Of a stretch of DNA of 6,753 nucleotides, positions 1-6,147 are shown piece by piece. The notes below the pieces were generated by a model. The model was not told where the DNA came from. It worked only from the letters and a program-made list of their open reading frames with translations, and did no database searches. The position numbers were made by a program, and so were the translations under genes. The stretch is from Chloroflexota bacterium (GTDB taxonomy: Bacteria; Chloroflexota; UBA5177; JANWHV01). Position 1 is the first letter of the stretch. Every line of letters starts with the position of its first letter. Where the stretch lies: contig JAICHN010000287.1 of assembly GCA_025924845.1 (NCBI GenBank), forward strand, positions 1 through 6,753, given 5' to 3'.

Positions 1-1210
1 GAACCGTGGTTACCTTTTGTTCACAGGTCAATTGCACCGTGATCGTTCCTCCCGTCGGGGTAAACTTTACCGCGTTGAGCAAGACGTTGGAGAGCGCCTG
101 ACGCAGGCGATTGGTGTCCGCCGCCGCCATGATCGGAGCTGTACTGGGCTGGTAGTCGAGCCTTACTCCCTTCCGCTCGGCCGCCAATCGTGCCTCGTCC
201 ACCGAGCGGCGTACCAGTGGCCCAAGATCCACCTGTTCGACATGCACCTCGGCCAGACCGGCGTCGAACTTGGAGAGGTCAAGCAAATTCTGCACCAACC
301 ATTCCAACCGATCGATCTGGGTAGCGCTTTCATCAAGGAACTCATCGCGTACGGAGTCGTCCTGTGCCGCGCCATGGCTGAGCAGATCGATGAAGGTATG
401 CAGGGCGGTAATGGGGGTACGAAGTTCATGAGACATGTCGGCAATAAAGCTGCGCAGCGTATCACGCTCGGACTCCAGGGTATTGAAGCTCTCCTGCATG
501 CGGACGGCCATGCGATTGAAACCGGCGCCCAGTTCGCCAATCTCGTCGTCGCCTTCCTCGGGCGCGCGCGCGTTCAGATTGCCGCCGCCCAGTTTCCGCG
601 CCGCCTCGTTCAGGGCACGCAACGGCGCGGTCAGGCCGCGTCCCAATACCAGGCCGGCCCCCGCCGATATCGCGGTCGCCAGCAGGGTGAGCCGAAAGAT
701 GGCGGACTGTGTCTGTCGTTCGGTTGCCTGGCGGTAAGTGAGCGGTTCGTCGAGGGTAAGGTAGCCGAATACACTGGTCTGTTGCCCTTTGGCGAGCGAG
801 GCATAGGGCGCGATCGGTACTTGAATCGGGGCAACGCCGTGATCGATGGTCGGTTGAACATCTCGTGACATGACCGGCGTCAAACCGGCGCTGCTGCATC
901 CTTGTTGAGCGCTGCTGCTGTCGAACGCGCAGACACGCGCTCTGGCGTACTGACTCGCTTCCGCGAGGACCACGGGCAACCCTTGATTCAGATTCTGGTA
1001 GACGAGATCGCCCACGATGATTGCTCTCCCATGCGCATCCTGCGTGTCCTGCTCCATGAGCACGCTGCCGAGAACCTGCATGATTACAAAGCCCAGGGAG
1101 GTACACAGGACGGCCGCCATCGCCGCATAGGAGAGCGCGAGCTGCCATTGCAGGCTACGCGGAACGCGCAGTTGCCGAAACGGCCGGCGCAAGCGTAAGG
1201 ATTTTGCCAT
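1..1210 (-). CDS. Sensor histidine kinase, HAMP-containing, C-terminus cut by window edge
   Basis: Membrane sensor kinase expected to autophosphorylate on His and pass the phosphate to the response regulator encoded just upstream. From the ATG at 1210 the frame stays open for 403 codons to the left edge. Visible in order: a basic N-terminus (residues 1-22), a first membrane segment (about 24-47), a roughly 120-residue periplasmic domain, a second membrane segment (about 171-193), a HAMP linker (about 194-247, with the DEIGELGAGFNRM block), the DHp H-box FIADMSHELRTP with His261 as phosphoacceptor, and the start of the ATPase domain with an N-box (SNVLLNAVKFTPTGG, Asn375 and Asn379). The G1, F and G2 boxes are off the window. 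There is no PAS domain. The periplasmic part has two cysteines, Cys94 and Cys105. The start is supported by an AAAGGAG Shine-Dalgarno six bases upstream and a 30-nt gap from the regulator, indicating co-transcription. The signal sensed cannot be read from the sequence, so no gene symbol is given. Confidence 0.95.
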   Translation of the reverse strand, partial: MAKSLRLRRPFRQLRVPRSLQWQLALSYAAMAAVLCTSLGFVIMQVLGSVLMEQDTQDAHGRAIIVGDLVYQNLNQGLPVVLAEASQYARARVCAFDSSSAQQGCSSAGLTPVMSRDVQPTIDHGVAPIQVPIAPYASLAKGQQTSVFGYLTLDEPLTYRQATERQTQSAIFRLTLLATAISAGAGLVLGRGLTAPLRALNEAARKLGGGNLNARAPEEGDDEIGELGAGFNRMAVRMQESFNTLESERDTLRSFIADMSHELRTPITALHTFIDLLSHGAAQDDSVRDEFLDESATQIDRLEWLVQNLLDLSKFDAGLAEVHVEQVDLGPLVRRSVDEARLAAERKGVRLDYQPSTAPIMAAADTNRLRQALSNVLLNAVKFTPTGGTITVQLTCEQKVTTV

Positions 1211-1216
1211 GGTGCG

Positions 1217-1223
1217 CTCCTTT
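1217..1223 (-). promoter_or_regulatory. Ribosome binding site of the histidine kinase gene
   Basis: Read on the minus strand this is AAAGGAG, six bases before the ATG at 1210. It lies in the short gap after the response-regulator stop codon and fixes the kinase start, which adds about 20 basic residues before the first membrane helix. Confidence 0.75.
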
Positions 1224-1240
1224 ATCGGCGGGCCGGCCGG

Positions 1241-1936
1241 CTATCCGGCGAACTTGTACCCCACCCCCCGTACGGTGATAATGTACGCCGGATCCTCGGG
1301 CTGATCCTCAATCTTTTCACGCAGGTGACGGATATGTACGTTAATCGTCTTTTCATCGCCGACAAAATTGTCATAATCCCATACCTCCCGCAAGAGCGCG
1401 TCGCGGGTGAAGACGATGCCGGGATGGCGGGCAAGAAAAGCCAGCAGTTCAAACTCCGTCGCGGTGAGTTCAATGCGCCGGTCCTCCTTGAACACCCGCC
1501 GCCGCTCCAGATCGATCCGCAAAGCGCTGGCGTGGATCTGGCTTTGCCGCACATCGCCGCCCGCCAGCGCGCCATAGGCGCGCCGAAGCAGGGCGCGCAC
1601 GCGCGAGACCAGTTCACGCGGAGTAAACGGTTTGGTAACGTAGTCATCCGCCCCCAACTCGAGGCCCAGCACCGTATCGATTTCATCGATCCTGGCCGTC
1701 AGCATCATGATTGGAATCGTCATGGTACGGCGCATCTGCCGACACAATTCGAAGCCGCTCATGCCCGGCAAGCGGACGTCAAGAATGGCGAGGTCCGGCA
1801 CTCTATCCGCCATGGCGGTCAGCGCGTCCTCGGCGCTTCGCGCTACGGTAACGCTCCAGCCCTCTTGCACAAGCAGGTACTGCAAGCCGCGCGCTACCGC
1901 TGCGTCGTCTTCCACCACCAATATATGCTCGGCCAT
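1241..1936 (-). CDS. OmpR/PhoB-family response regulator
   Basis: Cytoplasmic DNA-binding regulator of 231 residues, the usual size for the OmpR family. The receiver domain (about 3-118) has the acidic pocket Glu9-Asp10-Asp11, the phosphoacceptor Asp53 in LAILDVRLPGMSG, Thr80 and Lys102 (in YVTKPF). The C-terminal winged helix (about 130-229) contains the family blocks ELTATEFELLAFLARHPG, RDALLREVWDYD and a recognition-helix/wing stretch ending VRGVGYKF. It is the first gene of a two-gene unit with the kinase, 30 nt apart, and is transcribed divergently from hsp20. The start is supported by GGAGGAG nine bases upstream. Family membership and cognate pairing with the kinase are firm. The regulon is unknown, though autoregulation is common in such pairs and candidate sites lie in the upstream gap. 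Confidence 0.96.
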   Translation of the reverse strand: MAEHILVVEDDAAVARGLQYLLVQEGWSVTVARSAEDALTAMADRVPDLAILDVRLPGMSGFELCRQMRRTMTIPIMMLTARIDEIDTVLGLELGADDYVTKPFTPRELVSRVRALLRRAYGALAGGDVRQSQIHASALRIDLERRRVFKEDRRIELTATEFELLAFLARHPGIVFTRDALLREVWDYDNFVGDEKTINVHIRHLREKIEDQPEDPAYIITVRGVGYKFAG

Positions 1937-1945
1937 CTCTACCGA

Positions 1946-1952
1946 CTCCTCC
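1946..1952 (-). promoter_or_regulatory. Ribosome binding site of the response regulator gene
   Basis: The minus-strand sequence GGAGGAG lies nine bases before the ATG at 1936 and supports that start. Confidence 0.7.
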
Positions 1953-1965
1953 GCGGCCTATCAAG

Positions 1966-1996
1966 ATCGTAACACGCCCTCAGGGAAACGAGGCAA
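1966..1996 (-). promoter_or_regulatory. Candidate extended -10 promoter for the two-component operon
   Basis: On the minus strand, TTGCCT (1996-1991, four of six matches to the sigma-70 -35 box) is followed after 19 bp by TACGAT (1971-1966, four of six matches to TATAAT). The -10 box is preceded by TGT (1974-1972), which gives the extended -10 arrangement TG-n. The predicted start of transcription near 1959 would leave a leader of roughly 22 nt carrying the Shine-Dalgarno. The 19-bp spacer is longer than optimal but is tolerated with an extended -10. This is pattern inference only. Confidence 0.3.
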
Positions 1997-2033
1997 AGTA
2001 ACGCCTGCGACCGCCGCTCTGCGCTCCAAGCCG

Positions 2034-2048
2034 CCAATCGCGCCCAAT
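2034..2048. repeat. Tandem CCAAT-N5-CCAAT direct repeat, possible response-regulator box
   Basis: CCAAT at 2034-2038 recurs at 2044-2048, exactly 10 bp start to start (ATTGG-N5-ATTGG on the minus strand). OmpR-family regulators usually bind two direct half-sites about one helical turn apart. The repeat lies about 98 bp upstream of the regulator start and about 140 bp upstream of hsp20, within their shared intergenic region. A 5-bp repeat can arise by chance, so this is only a candidate. Confidence 0.25.
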
Positions 2049-2074
2049 ACAGCGAAGGCACAGACACTGGCCTC

Positions 2075-2090
2075 GGTGCGATAACGCACC
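2075..2090. promoter_or_regulatory. Perfect 6-bp inverted repeat upstream of hsp20
   Basis: GGTGCG-ATAA-CGCACC is a perfect 6-bp inverted repeat around a 4-nt centre, about 100 bp before the hsp20 start codon. Its centre contains GATAAC (2080-2085), a partial -10 match, and TATCAT follows at 2097-2102. Neither has a convincing -35 element. It could be an operator or a small hairpin in the leader. It does not resemble the CIRCE element of HrcA, and there is no T tract that would make it a terminator. Confidence 0.35.
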
Positions 2091-2172
2091 CTGCGCTATC
2101 ATGGATCTTGTACGCGCCACCGATTACGCCGCTCGGCGCCGCTGTGCAGCCGTGAGCGAATGAGGCGGCCCT

Positions 2173-2178
2173 AGGGAG
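2173..2178 (+). promoter_or_regulatory. Ribosome binding site of hsp20
   Basis: AGGGAG lies nine bases before the ATG at 2188 and sets the start of the small heat-shock protein. It overlaps the palindrome CCCTAGGG (2169-2176). No upstream anti-Shine-Dalgarno segment typical of ROSE or fourU thermometers is evident. Confidence 0.65.
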
Positions 2179-2187
2179 AATGTAAGT

Positions 2188-2616
2188 ATGCGCGTGCGGC
2201 ATCGCTATGTAACCTACACCACTCACAGCACCAATGAACAGCAAGACCTGGAGCGCTTGTTCCATGAGCTCTGGCACGCCCGACAGCGCACCCTGCTGCG
2301 CGCCGGCGAGTGGCGTCCTCTCACCGACGTCTACGAGACGCCGGAGGCGCTTGCCGTAAAAATGGAACTGGCAGGCGTACCTGAGGATGAAATCGAAATC
2401 ACGGTCTACTCCGATCATCTGGTGGTGACCGGAAGCCGGCATCAGGGTGATCCCGCGTCGGCGGTAGAGGCCGGCGTCTCGTTCCACGAGGCCCAGATTC
2501 ACTACGGCCCATTCCGGGCCGAAGTACGCCTTCCCGTGCCGGTCGACGGCCAGCGCGTCACGGCAACGCTGGACCGAGGCTTCTTGCTCATCCACTTACC
2601 GCGCTCGGCGAGCTAA
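2188..2616 (+). CDS. Hsp20/alpha-crystallin family small heat-shock protein
   Basis: ATP-independent cytoplasmic holdase that binds unfolding proteins and keeps them refoldable or degradable. The 142-residue protein has a short N-terminal arm (about 1-41, with amphipathic DLERLFHELW) and an alpha-crystallin domain (about 42-139). The family landmarks are all present: WRPLTDVYET, the ELAGVPEDEIEITV stretch, LVVTGSR, the FHEAQIHYGPFRAEVRLP block, and the closing ATLDRGFLLIHLPR, equivalent to the A-x-x-x-n-G-v-L signature. The protein stops three residues after that, so the usual C-terminal tail with an I-x-I/V motif is absent. That motif normally docks onto a neighbouring subunit, so oligomer assembly may differ. 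The gene precedes lon by 71 nt on the same strand, which suggests one protein quality-control transcript. No heat-shock sigma-32 promoter is recognisable upstream. Confidence 0.95.
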   Translation: MRVRHRYVTYTTHSTNEQQDLERLFHELWHARQRTLLRAGEWRPLTDVYETPEALAVKMELAGVPEDEIEITVYSDHLVVTGSRHQGDPASAVEAGVSFHEAQIHYGPFRAEVRLPVPVDGQRVTATLDRGFLLIHLPRSAS

Positions 2617-2674
2617 GCGACGCGCGATCCCTGGTTTCGCCAAATCGTCACGAGCGCGCCGAGATCACCCCACT

Positions 2675-2680
2675 GGAGAA
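2675..2680 (+). promoter_or_regulatory. Ribosome binding site of lon
   Basis: GGAGAA, with the GGAG core ending nine bases before the ATG at 2688, supports the long N-terminal start of lon. The next in-frame ATG would be Met67, inside the conserved N-domain. Confidence 0.6.
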
Positions 2681-2687
2681 TAGATTT

Positions 2688-5534
2688 ATGCTTGAAGATG
2701 ACGAGACCTCCACCGGCTCGAAGCTGGATCCGTCGGAGGTGGAACCGGATAACGCGCAGGCAGGCGCTCCGGAAGGGCCAGGCGAAGTAGAGTCAACTGA
2801 GACGGCACAGGCGGTGATACCGGATGTGCTGCCGGTTCTTCCTCTCCGCGGCCTTGTAGTCTATCCTTACGCGGCCCTGCCCCTCATGGTAGGACAAGCC
2901 CGCTCCGTGCAGTTAGTGGACGACGCGATGCGGGGCAATCGCCTGGTCGCCCTGGCCACACAGATTGATCCAAGTGTCGAAAACGCGCAACCCGACCAGG
3001 TGCGGCGAGTCGGCACGGCGGCCCGCATCCTCCAGCTGCTTCGCCGCCCGGACGGCGGTCTGATGGTGGCCATGCAGGGCCTTGAACGCATCCGGATCGA
3101 CGAGTACATTAGTGAGACTCCGTACCTCATGGCGCGCGTCTCCGCGTATCCCGACCTCCTGGACAATTCGCTCGAGGTCGAGGCCCTGCGGCGTAATGCC
3201 GTCGCAGCGTTCCAGCAATTGGTCGGATTGGCTCAGTACCTGCCCGAGGAACTGGCCACGATCGTAATGAATCTCGAGGACACGCGCCAACTCATCTATC
3301 TGATCGCCGGCAGCCTGCAGATTGATCTGGAGGTGAAGCAGGAGATTCTGGAGAATGATTCGCTTTCCGGAAAGCTCCGCAAACTGAACGAGGTCATGAG
3401 CCATGAGTTGGAAGTGCTCGAACTGGGCCGGAGGATTCAGGGTCAGGCTCAGGAGGAGATGAGCAAGGCGCAGCGCGAGTACATACTGCGCGAGCAACTC
3501 AAGGCGATTCAACGTGAATTGGGCGAGTCCGATGATCAGCAAGCCGAGATCAACGAATTGCGCGAGCGCATGGAGAAGGCGCATCTTTCGGTCGATGCTC
3601 GCAAGGAAGCAGAGCGGGAACTGTCACGTTTAGAGCGCATTCCCACCGCCTCGCCCGAACACTCGGTCATTCGCACCTACATCGACTTGCTGATCAGCTT
3701 GCCCTGGACCGTGAGTTCGGGCGGGGAGATTGACGTACCGCGCGCCAGGGCGATCCTTGACGAGGATCATTACGACCTTGAGAAGATTAAAGATCGCATC
3801 CTGGAGTACCTCGCGGTGCGAAAGATGAAGCACGACCGCGGCCTGGAGGGCGCCGCCGGGGAACGCGAACCGCTACTTTGCCTGGTGGGGCCGCCCGGTG
3901 TCGGCAAGACCAGCCTCGGACAGTCGATCGCCCGTGCCATGGGCCGCAAGTTTACTCGCCTCTCCCTGGGTGGAGTGCGCGACGAAGCGGAGATTCGCGG
4001 CCATCGCCGAACGTACATCGGCGCCATGCCGGGATCGATCATTCAGGCGTTGCGTCGCGCCGGGACCAATGATCCGGTGTTCATGCTGGACGAGATTGAC
4101 AAGGTTGGCTCCGATTGGCGCGGCGATCCATCCTCAGCCCTGCTGGAAGTGCTCGATCCGGAGCAAAATCGGGAGTTCCGCGACAATTATCTCGATATCC
4201 CATTCGATCTTTCAAGGGTGACTTTTATTGCGACGGCAAATAACGTGGACACCATCCCACCACCCTTGCTCGACCGTATGGAGGTGTTGCAGTTGCCCGG
4301 CTACACCGAGGATGAAAAAGTGATGATTGCAGCCCGTTTCCTGGTGCCCAAGCAACGGCGGGCCAATGGGCTGACCGACACCGAGATTAGTTTTGAGGAA
4401 GACGGCTTACGCGAAGTTGTGCGGAGCTATACCAGGGAGGCGGGAGTGCGGAATCTGGAGCGCCAGATTGCCACCATTTGCCGGAAGGTCGCCCGAGAAA
4501 TCAGCGAGCGTTCATCAGGGTCGGTGAGCGGTACGGAGGCGCGGTCCGGGGCGCCGGCGCCTATCGCTCAGGCCGAGCTCGCCCAGGCACAGGACATCGC
4601 CTCGGCCAGTGCCGATGCAACTGCCGCGCACGCTGCAGTCTCGCGAACCGACACGCACCCGGCCGAGGACCTTGAGCAGCCGCCCGCGGACGATGCGATG
4701 GCCGGGAGCGCCGCGGATTCCGGTTCAGGTGACAAGACGGGCAGCGCGGCCACGGATCCTACGACGACCACCGATAGCGGGCATGACGCCGCCGGGTCGG
4801 AAGGGTCGGCAAGTTCGAGCGCTGAGTCACCGCTTCCAAACCCGAACCCGGCTGAGGCCGCGCCAACCGTCATCGTGGACAAGGCTGAGGTCCATCGGCT
4901 GTTAGGCAGGGAACAGTTCCGCAACGAGCAGGCCGAGCGGATCGATCGGCCCGGCGTGGCGACCGGCCTGGTGTGGACCGCGGTGGGTGGCGACATTATC
5001 TTCGTAGAGGCCGCTCGCACGGCGAGTCGTGAGGAGCGTCTGGTGCTGACCGGTCAACTGGGCGACGTGATGAAGGAATCGGTCCAGGCGGCTCTCACCT
5101 GTGTTCGGGCGGACTCGGCGCGCTTGCACATCGACTCGGCTAAATGGGAGACGAGCGCCATCCACGTACACGTTCCGGCGGGCGCCGTCCCCAAGGACGG
5201 CCCTTCGGCTGGTGTCACCATGGCTCTGGCTCTGGCCTCGCTGATGACGGGCCGCGCGGTACGGGCGGATGTGGCGATGACCGGTGAGATCACGCTGCGC
5301 GGCAAGGTATTGCCGGTAGGCGGGATCAAGGAAAAGATGCTCGGCGCCCATCGTGCCGGTATCCGAATCGTCATCCTGCCCCGCCACAACGAGCGGGATC
5401 TTGAAGATCTTCCTCCTGAGTTGCGCAAGGAGATGCGCTTTGTTCTGGTGAATGAGATTCAGGAAGTGTTCGACGAAGCGTTGCTCCCTACGGCGCTGTC
5501 CCACGAGGCTGAGCCCGAGGCGATTCCGGCCTGA
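2688..5534 (+). CDS. lon: ATP-dependent Lon protease (LonA) with large insertion
   Basis: Cytoplasmic AAA+ serine protease of protein quality control and regulatory proteolysis (EC 3.4.21.53). Order of parts: an acidic N-terminal extension (1-46), the Lon N-terminal substrate-binding domain beginning [13 protein letters not shown] (about 48-245), a coiled-coil region ([20 protein letters not shown]), then the AAA+ module. That module has Walker [10 protein letters not shown] (401-409, Lys407), Walker B VFMLDE (464-469) and the PPLLDRMEV and [12 protein letters not shown] blocks. The protease domain contains the Ser-Lys dyad: Ser840 in PKDGPSAG and Lys883 in GGIKEKM, with the same 43-residue spacing as E. 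coli Ser679/Lys722. The protein has 948 residues against 784 in E. coli. Comparing dyad and Walker positions puts about 116 extra residues between the two, in a low-complexity insertion at 609-725, and most of the rest at the N-terminus. All catalytic residues are intact, so an active enzyme is expected. It is probably co-transcribed with hsp20. Confidence 0.98.
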   Translation: MLEDDETSTGSKLDPSEVEPDNAQAGAPEGPGEVESTETAQAVIPDVLPVLPLRGLVVYPYAALPLMVGQARSVQLVDDAMRGNRLVALATQIDPSVENAQPDQVRRVGTAARILQLLRRPDGGLMVAMQGLERIRIDEYISETPYLMARVSAYPDLLDNSLEVEALRRNAVAAFQQLVGLAQYLPEELATIVMNLEDTRQLIYLIAGSLQIDLEVKQEILENDSLSGKLRKLNEVMSHELEVLELGRRIQGQAQEEMSKAQREYILREQLKAIQRELGESDDQQAEINELRERMEKAHLSVDARKEAERELSRLERIPTASPEHSVIRTYIDLLISLPWTVSSGGEIDVPRARAILDEDHYDLEKIKDRILEYLAVRKMKHDRGLEGAAGEREPLLCLVGPPGVGKTSLGQSIARAMGRKFTRLSLGGVRDEAEIRGHRRTYIGAMPGSIIQALRRAGTNDPVFMLDEIDKVGSDWRGDPSSALLEVLDPEQNREFRDNYLDIPFDLSRVTFIATANNVDTIPPPLLDRMEVLQLPGYTEDEKVMIAARFLVPKQRRANGLTDTEISFEEDGLREVVRSYTREAGVRNLERQIATICRKVAREISERSSGSVSGTEARSGAPAPIAQAELAQAQDIASASADATAAHAAVSRTDTHPAEDLEQPPADDAMAGSAADSGSGDKTGSAATDPTTTTDSGHDAAGSEGSASSSAESPLPNPNPAEAAPTVIVDKAEVHRLLGREQFRNEQAERIDRPGVATGLVWTAVGGDIIFVEAARTASREERLVLTGQLGDVMKESVQAALTCVRADSARLHIDSAKWETSAIHVHVPAGAVPKDGPSAGVTMALALASLMTGRAVRADVAMTGEITLRGKVLPVGGIKEKMLGAHRAGIRIVILPRHNERDLEDLPPELRKEMRFVLVNEIQEVFDEALLPTALSHEAEPEAIPA
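4512..4862 (+). other. Low-complexity insertion within lon (residues 609-725)
   Basis: This in-frame segment encodes 117 residues dominated by Ala, Ser, Asp, Thr, Gly, Pro and Glu. It has no Phe, Trp, Tyr or Cys, about 18 acidic residues and only three Arg/Lys. It sits between the helix ending [12 protein letters not shown] and the strand [14 protein letters not shown]. In E. coli Lon the equivalent points (CRKAVKQ and HIEINGDNLHDYLG) are joined by only a few residues of the small AAA+ subdomain. The composition predicts a disordered, solvent-exposed loop. The reading frame runs through without stops and the flanks are intact, so it is not a frameshift artefact. Confidence 0.85.
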
Positions 5535-5540
5535 GCCAAA

Positions 5541-5577
5541 CGGCAAAGGGGTGCGTATGATCCCGCACCCCTTGCCG
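5541..5577. terminator. Strong hairpin at the end of lon, possible bidirectional terminator
   Basis: The left arm CGGCAAAGGGGTGCG (5541-5555) pairs with the right arm CGCACCCCTTGCCG (5564-5577) as a 14-bp stem with one bulged A and an 8-nt loop. It begins six bases after the lon stop codon, in the region where lon and the mutarotase gene converge. No T tract follows on the plus strand and only a TTT follows on the minus strand. It is therefore an atypical terminator, or it may act as a 3' RNA-stabilising hairpin. The structure itself is certain; the role is inferred. Confidence 0.6.
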
Positions 5578-5584
5578 CATCGAA

Positions 5585-5600
5585 CCGGCGAGGTCGCCGG
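5585..5600. repeat. Second short inverted repeat in the lon 3' region
   Basis: CCGGCGA (5585-5591) and TCGCCGG (5594-5600) are perfect inverted arms separated by GG. As RNA, the innermost pairs must open to form a loop, leaving about six GC-rich base pairs. It lies seven bases after the larger hairpin and could help it stop transcription or block 3' exonucleases. Confidence 0.45.
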
Positions 5601-5654
5601 CTGGGAGTGCGCCGACTTTGGCGGATCTTCTCGGTGACAGGCCGCCCTTTTGCC

Positions 5655-5978
5655 TCAGTCGACGTGGAATACCTCCTTCATCGCGGCCCACCATTCGCCT
5701 GGTCGGGCTTCCTCGACCGGCACTTGCATGGCGTCGGTTATGACCCACCACTCCCGCGTTTTGGGATCCTCCGCCATCTTCTTCATATCCGCCTCATAAT
5801 CATCCCCTACGTACTCGTAATACGCGAATAGCATATTTTCAAGTCGAAAGATCGAGTAGTTGCGGATGTTGCAGGCGCGGATGGTGGCAAGCACCTCCGG
5901 CCACACCTTTTGATGAAGGCGCTCGTACTCCTCGATCGCCTTGGAACGCACCCCAATCAGCAGCCCCAGTCGCCGCAC
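5655..5978 (-). CDS. rhaM: L-rhamnose mutarotase family protein
   Basis: Small cytoplasmic enzyme of the RhaM family, which interconverts the alpha and beta anomers of L-rhamnose (EC 5.1.3.32) ahead of the isomerase. The protein has 107 residues, against 104 in E. coli RhaM. It aligns from the N-terminus with EEYERLHQKVWPEV, which places Tyr18 and catalytic His22 at the same numbers as in E. coli. It continues with NYSIF, MLFAYYEY, the paired tryptophans REWW (77-78), and the closing KEVFHVD typical of the family. A second Trp pair (96-97, GEWW) precedes the C-terminus. The start is GTG, supported by AGGAGG ten bases upstream. No rhamnose isomerase, kinase or aldolase gene is visible nearby. 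The substrate may therefore be another sugar of similar configuration, and the symbol reflects family more than proven function. It is convergent with lon and divergent from hutH. Confidence 0.9.
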   Translation of the reverse strand: MRRLGLLIGVRSKAIEEYERLHQKVWPEVLATIRACNIRNYSIFRLENMLFAYYEYVGDDYEADMKKMAEDPKTREWWVITDAMQVPVEEARPGEWWAAMKEVFHVD

Positions 5979-5987
5979 TATCGTCGC

Positions 5988-5993
5988 CCTCCT
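5988..5993 (-). promoter_or_regulatory. Ribosome binding site supporting a GTG start of rhaM
   Basis: The minus-strand AGGAGG, within AGAGGAGGG, lies nine bases before the GTG at 5978-5976. It decides in favour of this non-ATG start, which also gives an N-terminus collinear with E. coli RhaM. Confidence 0.7.
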
Positions 5994-6003
5994 CTGCTTG
6001 CAC

Positions 6004-6017
6004 TGATGCGCGCGTCA
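6004..6017. promoter_or_regulatory. Imperfect palindrome in the rhaM-hutH divergent region
   Basis: TGATGCGCGCGTCA matches its reverse complement at 12 of 14 positions and lies 26-39 bp upstream of the rhaM start codon. It could be an operator for a dimeric repressor. It does not contain the TGTATATACA core reported for HutC sites. The alternating CG core makes chance palindromes likely. Confidence 0.2.
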
Positions 6018-6137
6018 TGACCACGCATATAGTCCGCGCGATCCATTATCCAGCTTTCGAGGCCCGGCCGCGAGACCAAAAGGGCACGTCATTCCCATTG
6101 CCATACTGATCTGTTGCCTGCTAAGCTACATGCCGTC

Positions 6138-6143
6138 AGGAGG
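6138..6143 (+). promoter_or_regulatory. Ribosome binding site choosing the hutH start
   Basis: AGGAGG lies four bases before the ATG at 6148. The spacing is short but the match is perfect. An in-frame ATG at 6130 would add six residues (MPSGGG), but it has no Shine-Dalgarno and would place this AGGAGG inside the gene, so 6148 is preferred. Confidence 0.65.
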
Positions 6144-6147
6144 CGGC

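Noticed and set aside
17..868. Long plus-strand open frame of 283 codons
   Set aside because: It is antisense to the histidine kinase, whose H-box, HAMP and N-box are clear. The protein shows no recognisable domain and is a high-GC shadow frame.
462..1148. Minus-strand open frame of 228 codons overlapping the kinase in another frame
   Set aside because: It is Arg-rich with no domain signature. The true kinase frame runs continuously through the same bases.
2057..2070. Sigma-54-like GGCAC element upstream of hsp20
   Set aside because: The required GC dinucleotide at the -12 position is GG instead, so the promoter pattern fails.
2101..2163. Possible 20-codon upstream ORF ending 24 nt before hsp20
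   Set aside because: It has an ATG and stop but no Shine-Dalgarno before the ATG, and an ORF this short is expected by chance.
2100..2187. RNA thermometer (ROSE or fourU) in the hsp20 leader
   Set aside because: No U-rich or UYGCU-like segment complementary to the AGGGAG site could be found upstream. CCCTAGGG cannot fold on itself because it leaves no loop.
1939..2595. Minus-strand open frame of 218 codons opposite hsp20
   Set aside because: It covers the well-supported Hsp20 gene and would swallow the regulator's promoter region. It has no family features.
2617..2687. Sigma-32-like promoter before lon (CCCCACT at 2668-2674)
   Set aside because: The nearest CTTGAA-like element (CTGGTT at 2631) is 31 bp away, far outside the usual spacing.
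4902..5546. Minus-strand open frame of 214 codons opposite the Lon protease domain
   Set aside because: It is antisense to the highly conserved Ser-Lys dyad region of Lon, so codon constraint explains the open frame.
6026..6050. GATAAT -10 element for rhaM on the minus strand
   Set aside because: The hexamer is good, but no -35 element lies at 16-19 bp. The nearest TTGGTC is 23 bp away.
6098..6127. Sigma-70 promoter for hutH (TTGCCA then TAAGCT)
   Set aside because: The -35 box matches five of six bases, but the only -10 candidate, at 18-bp spacing, matches three of six and would leave almost no leader for the ribosome site.
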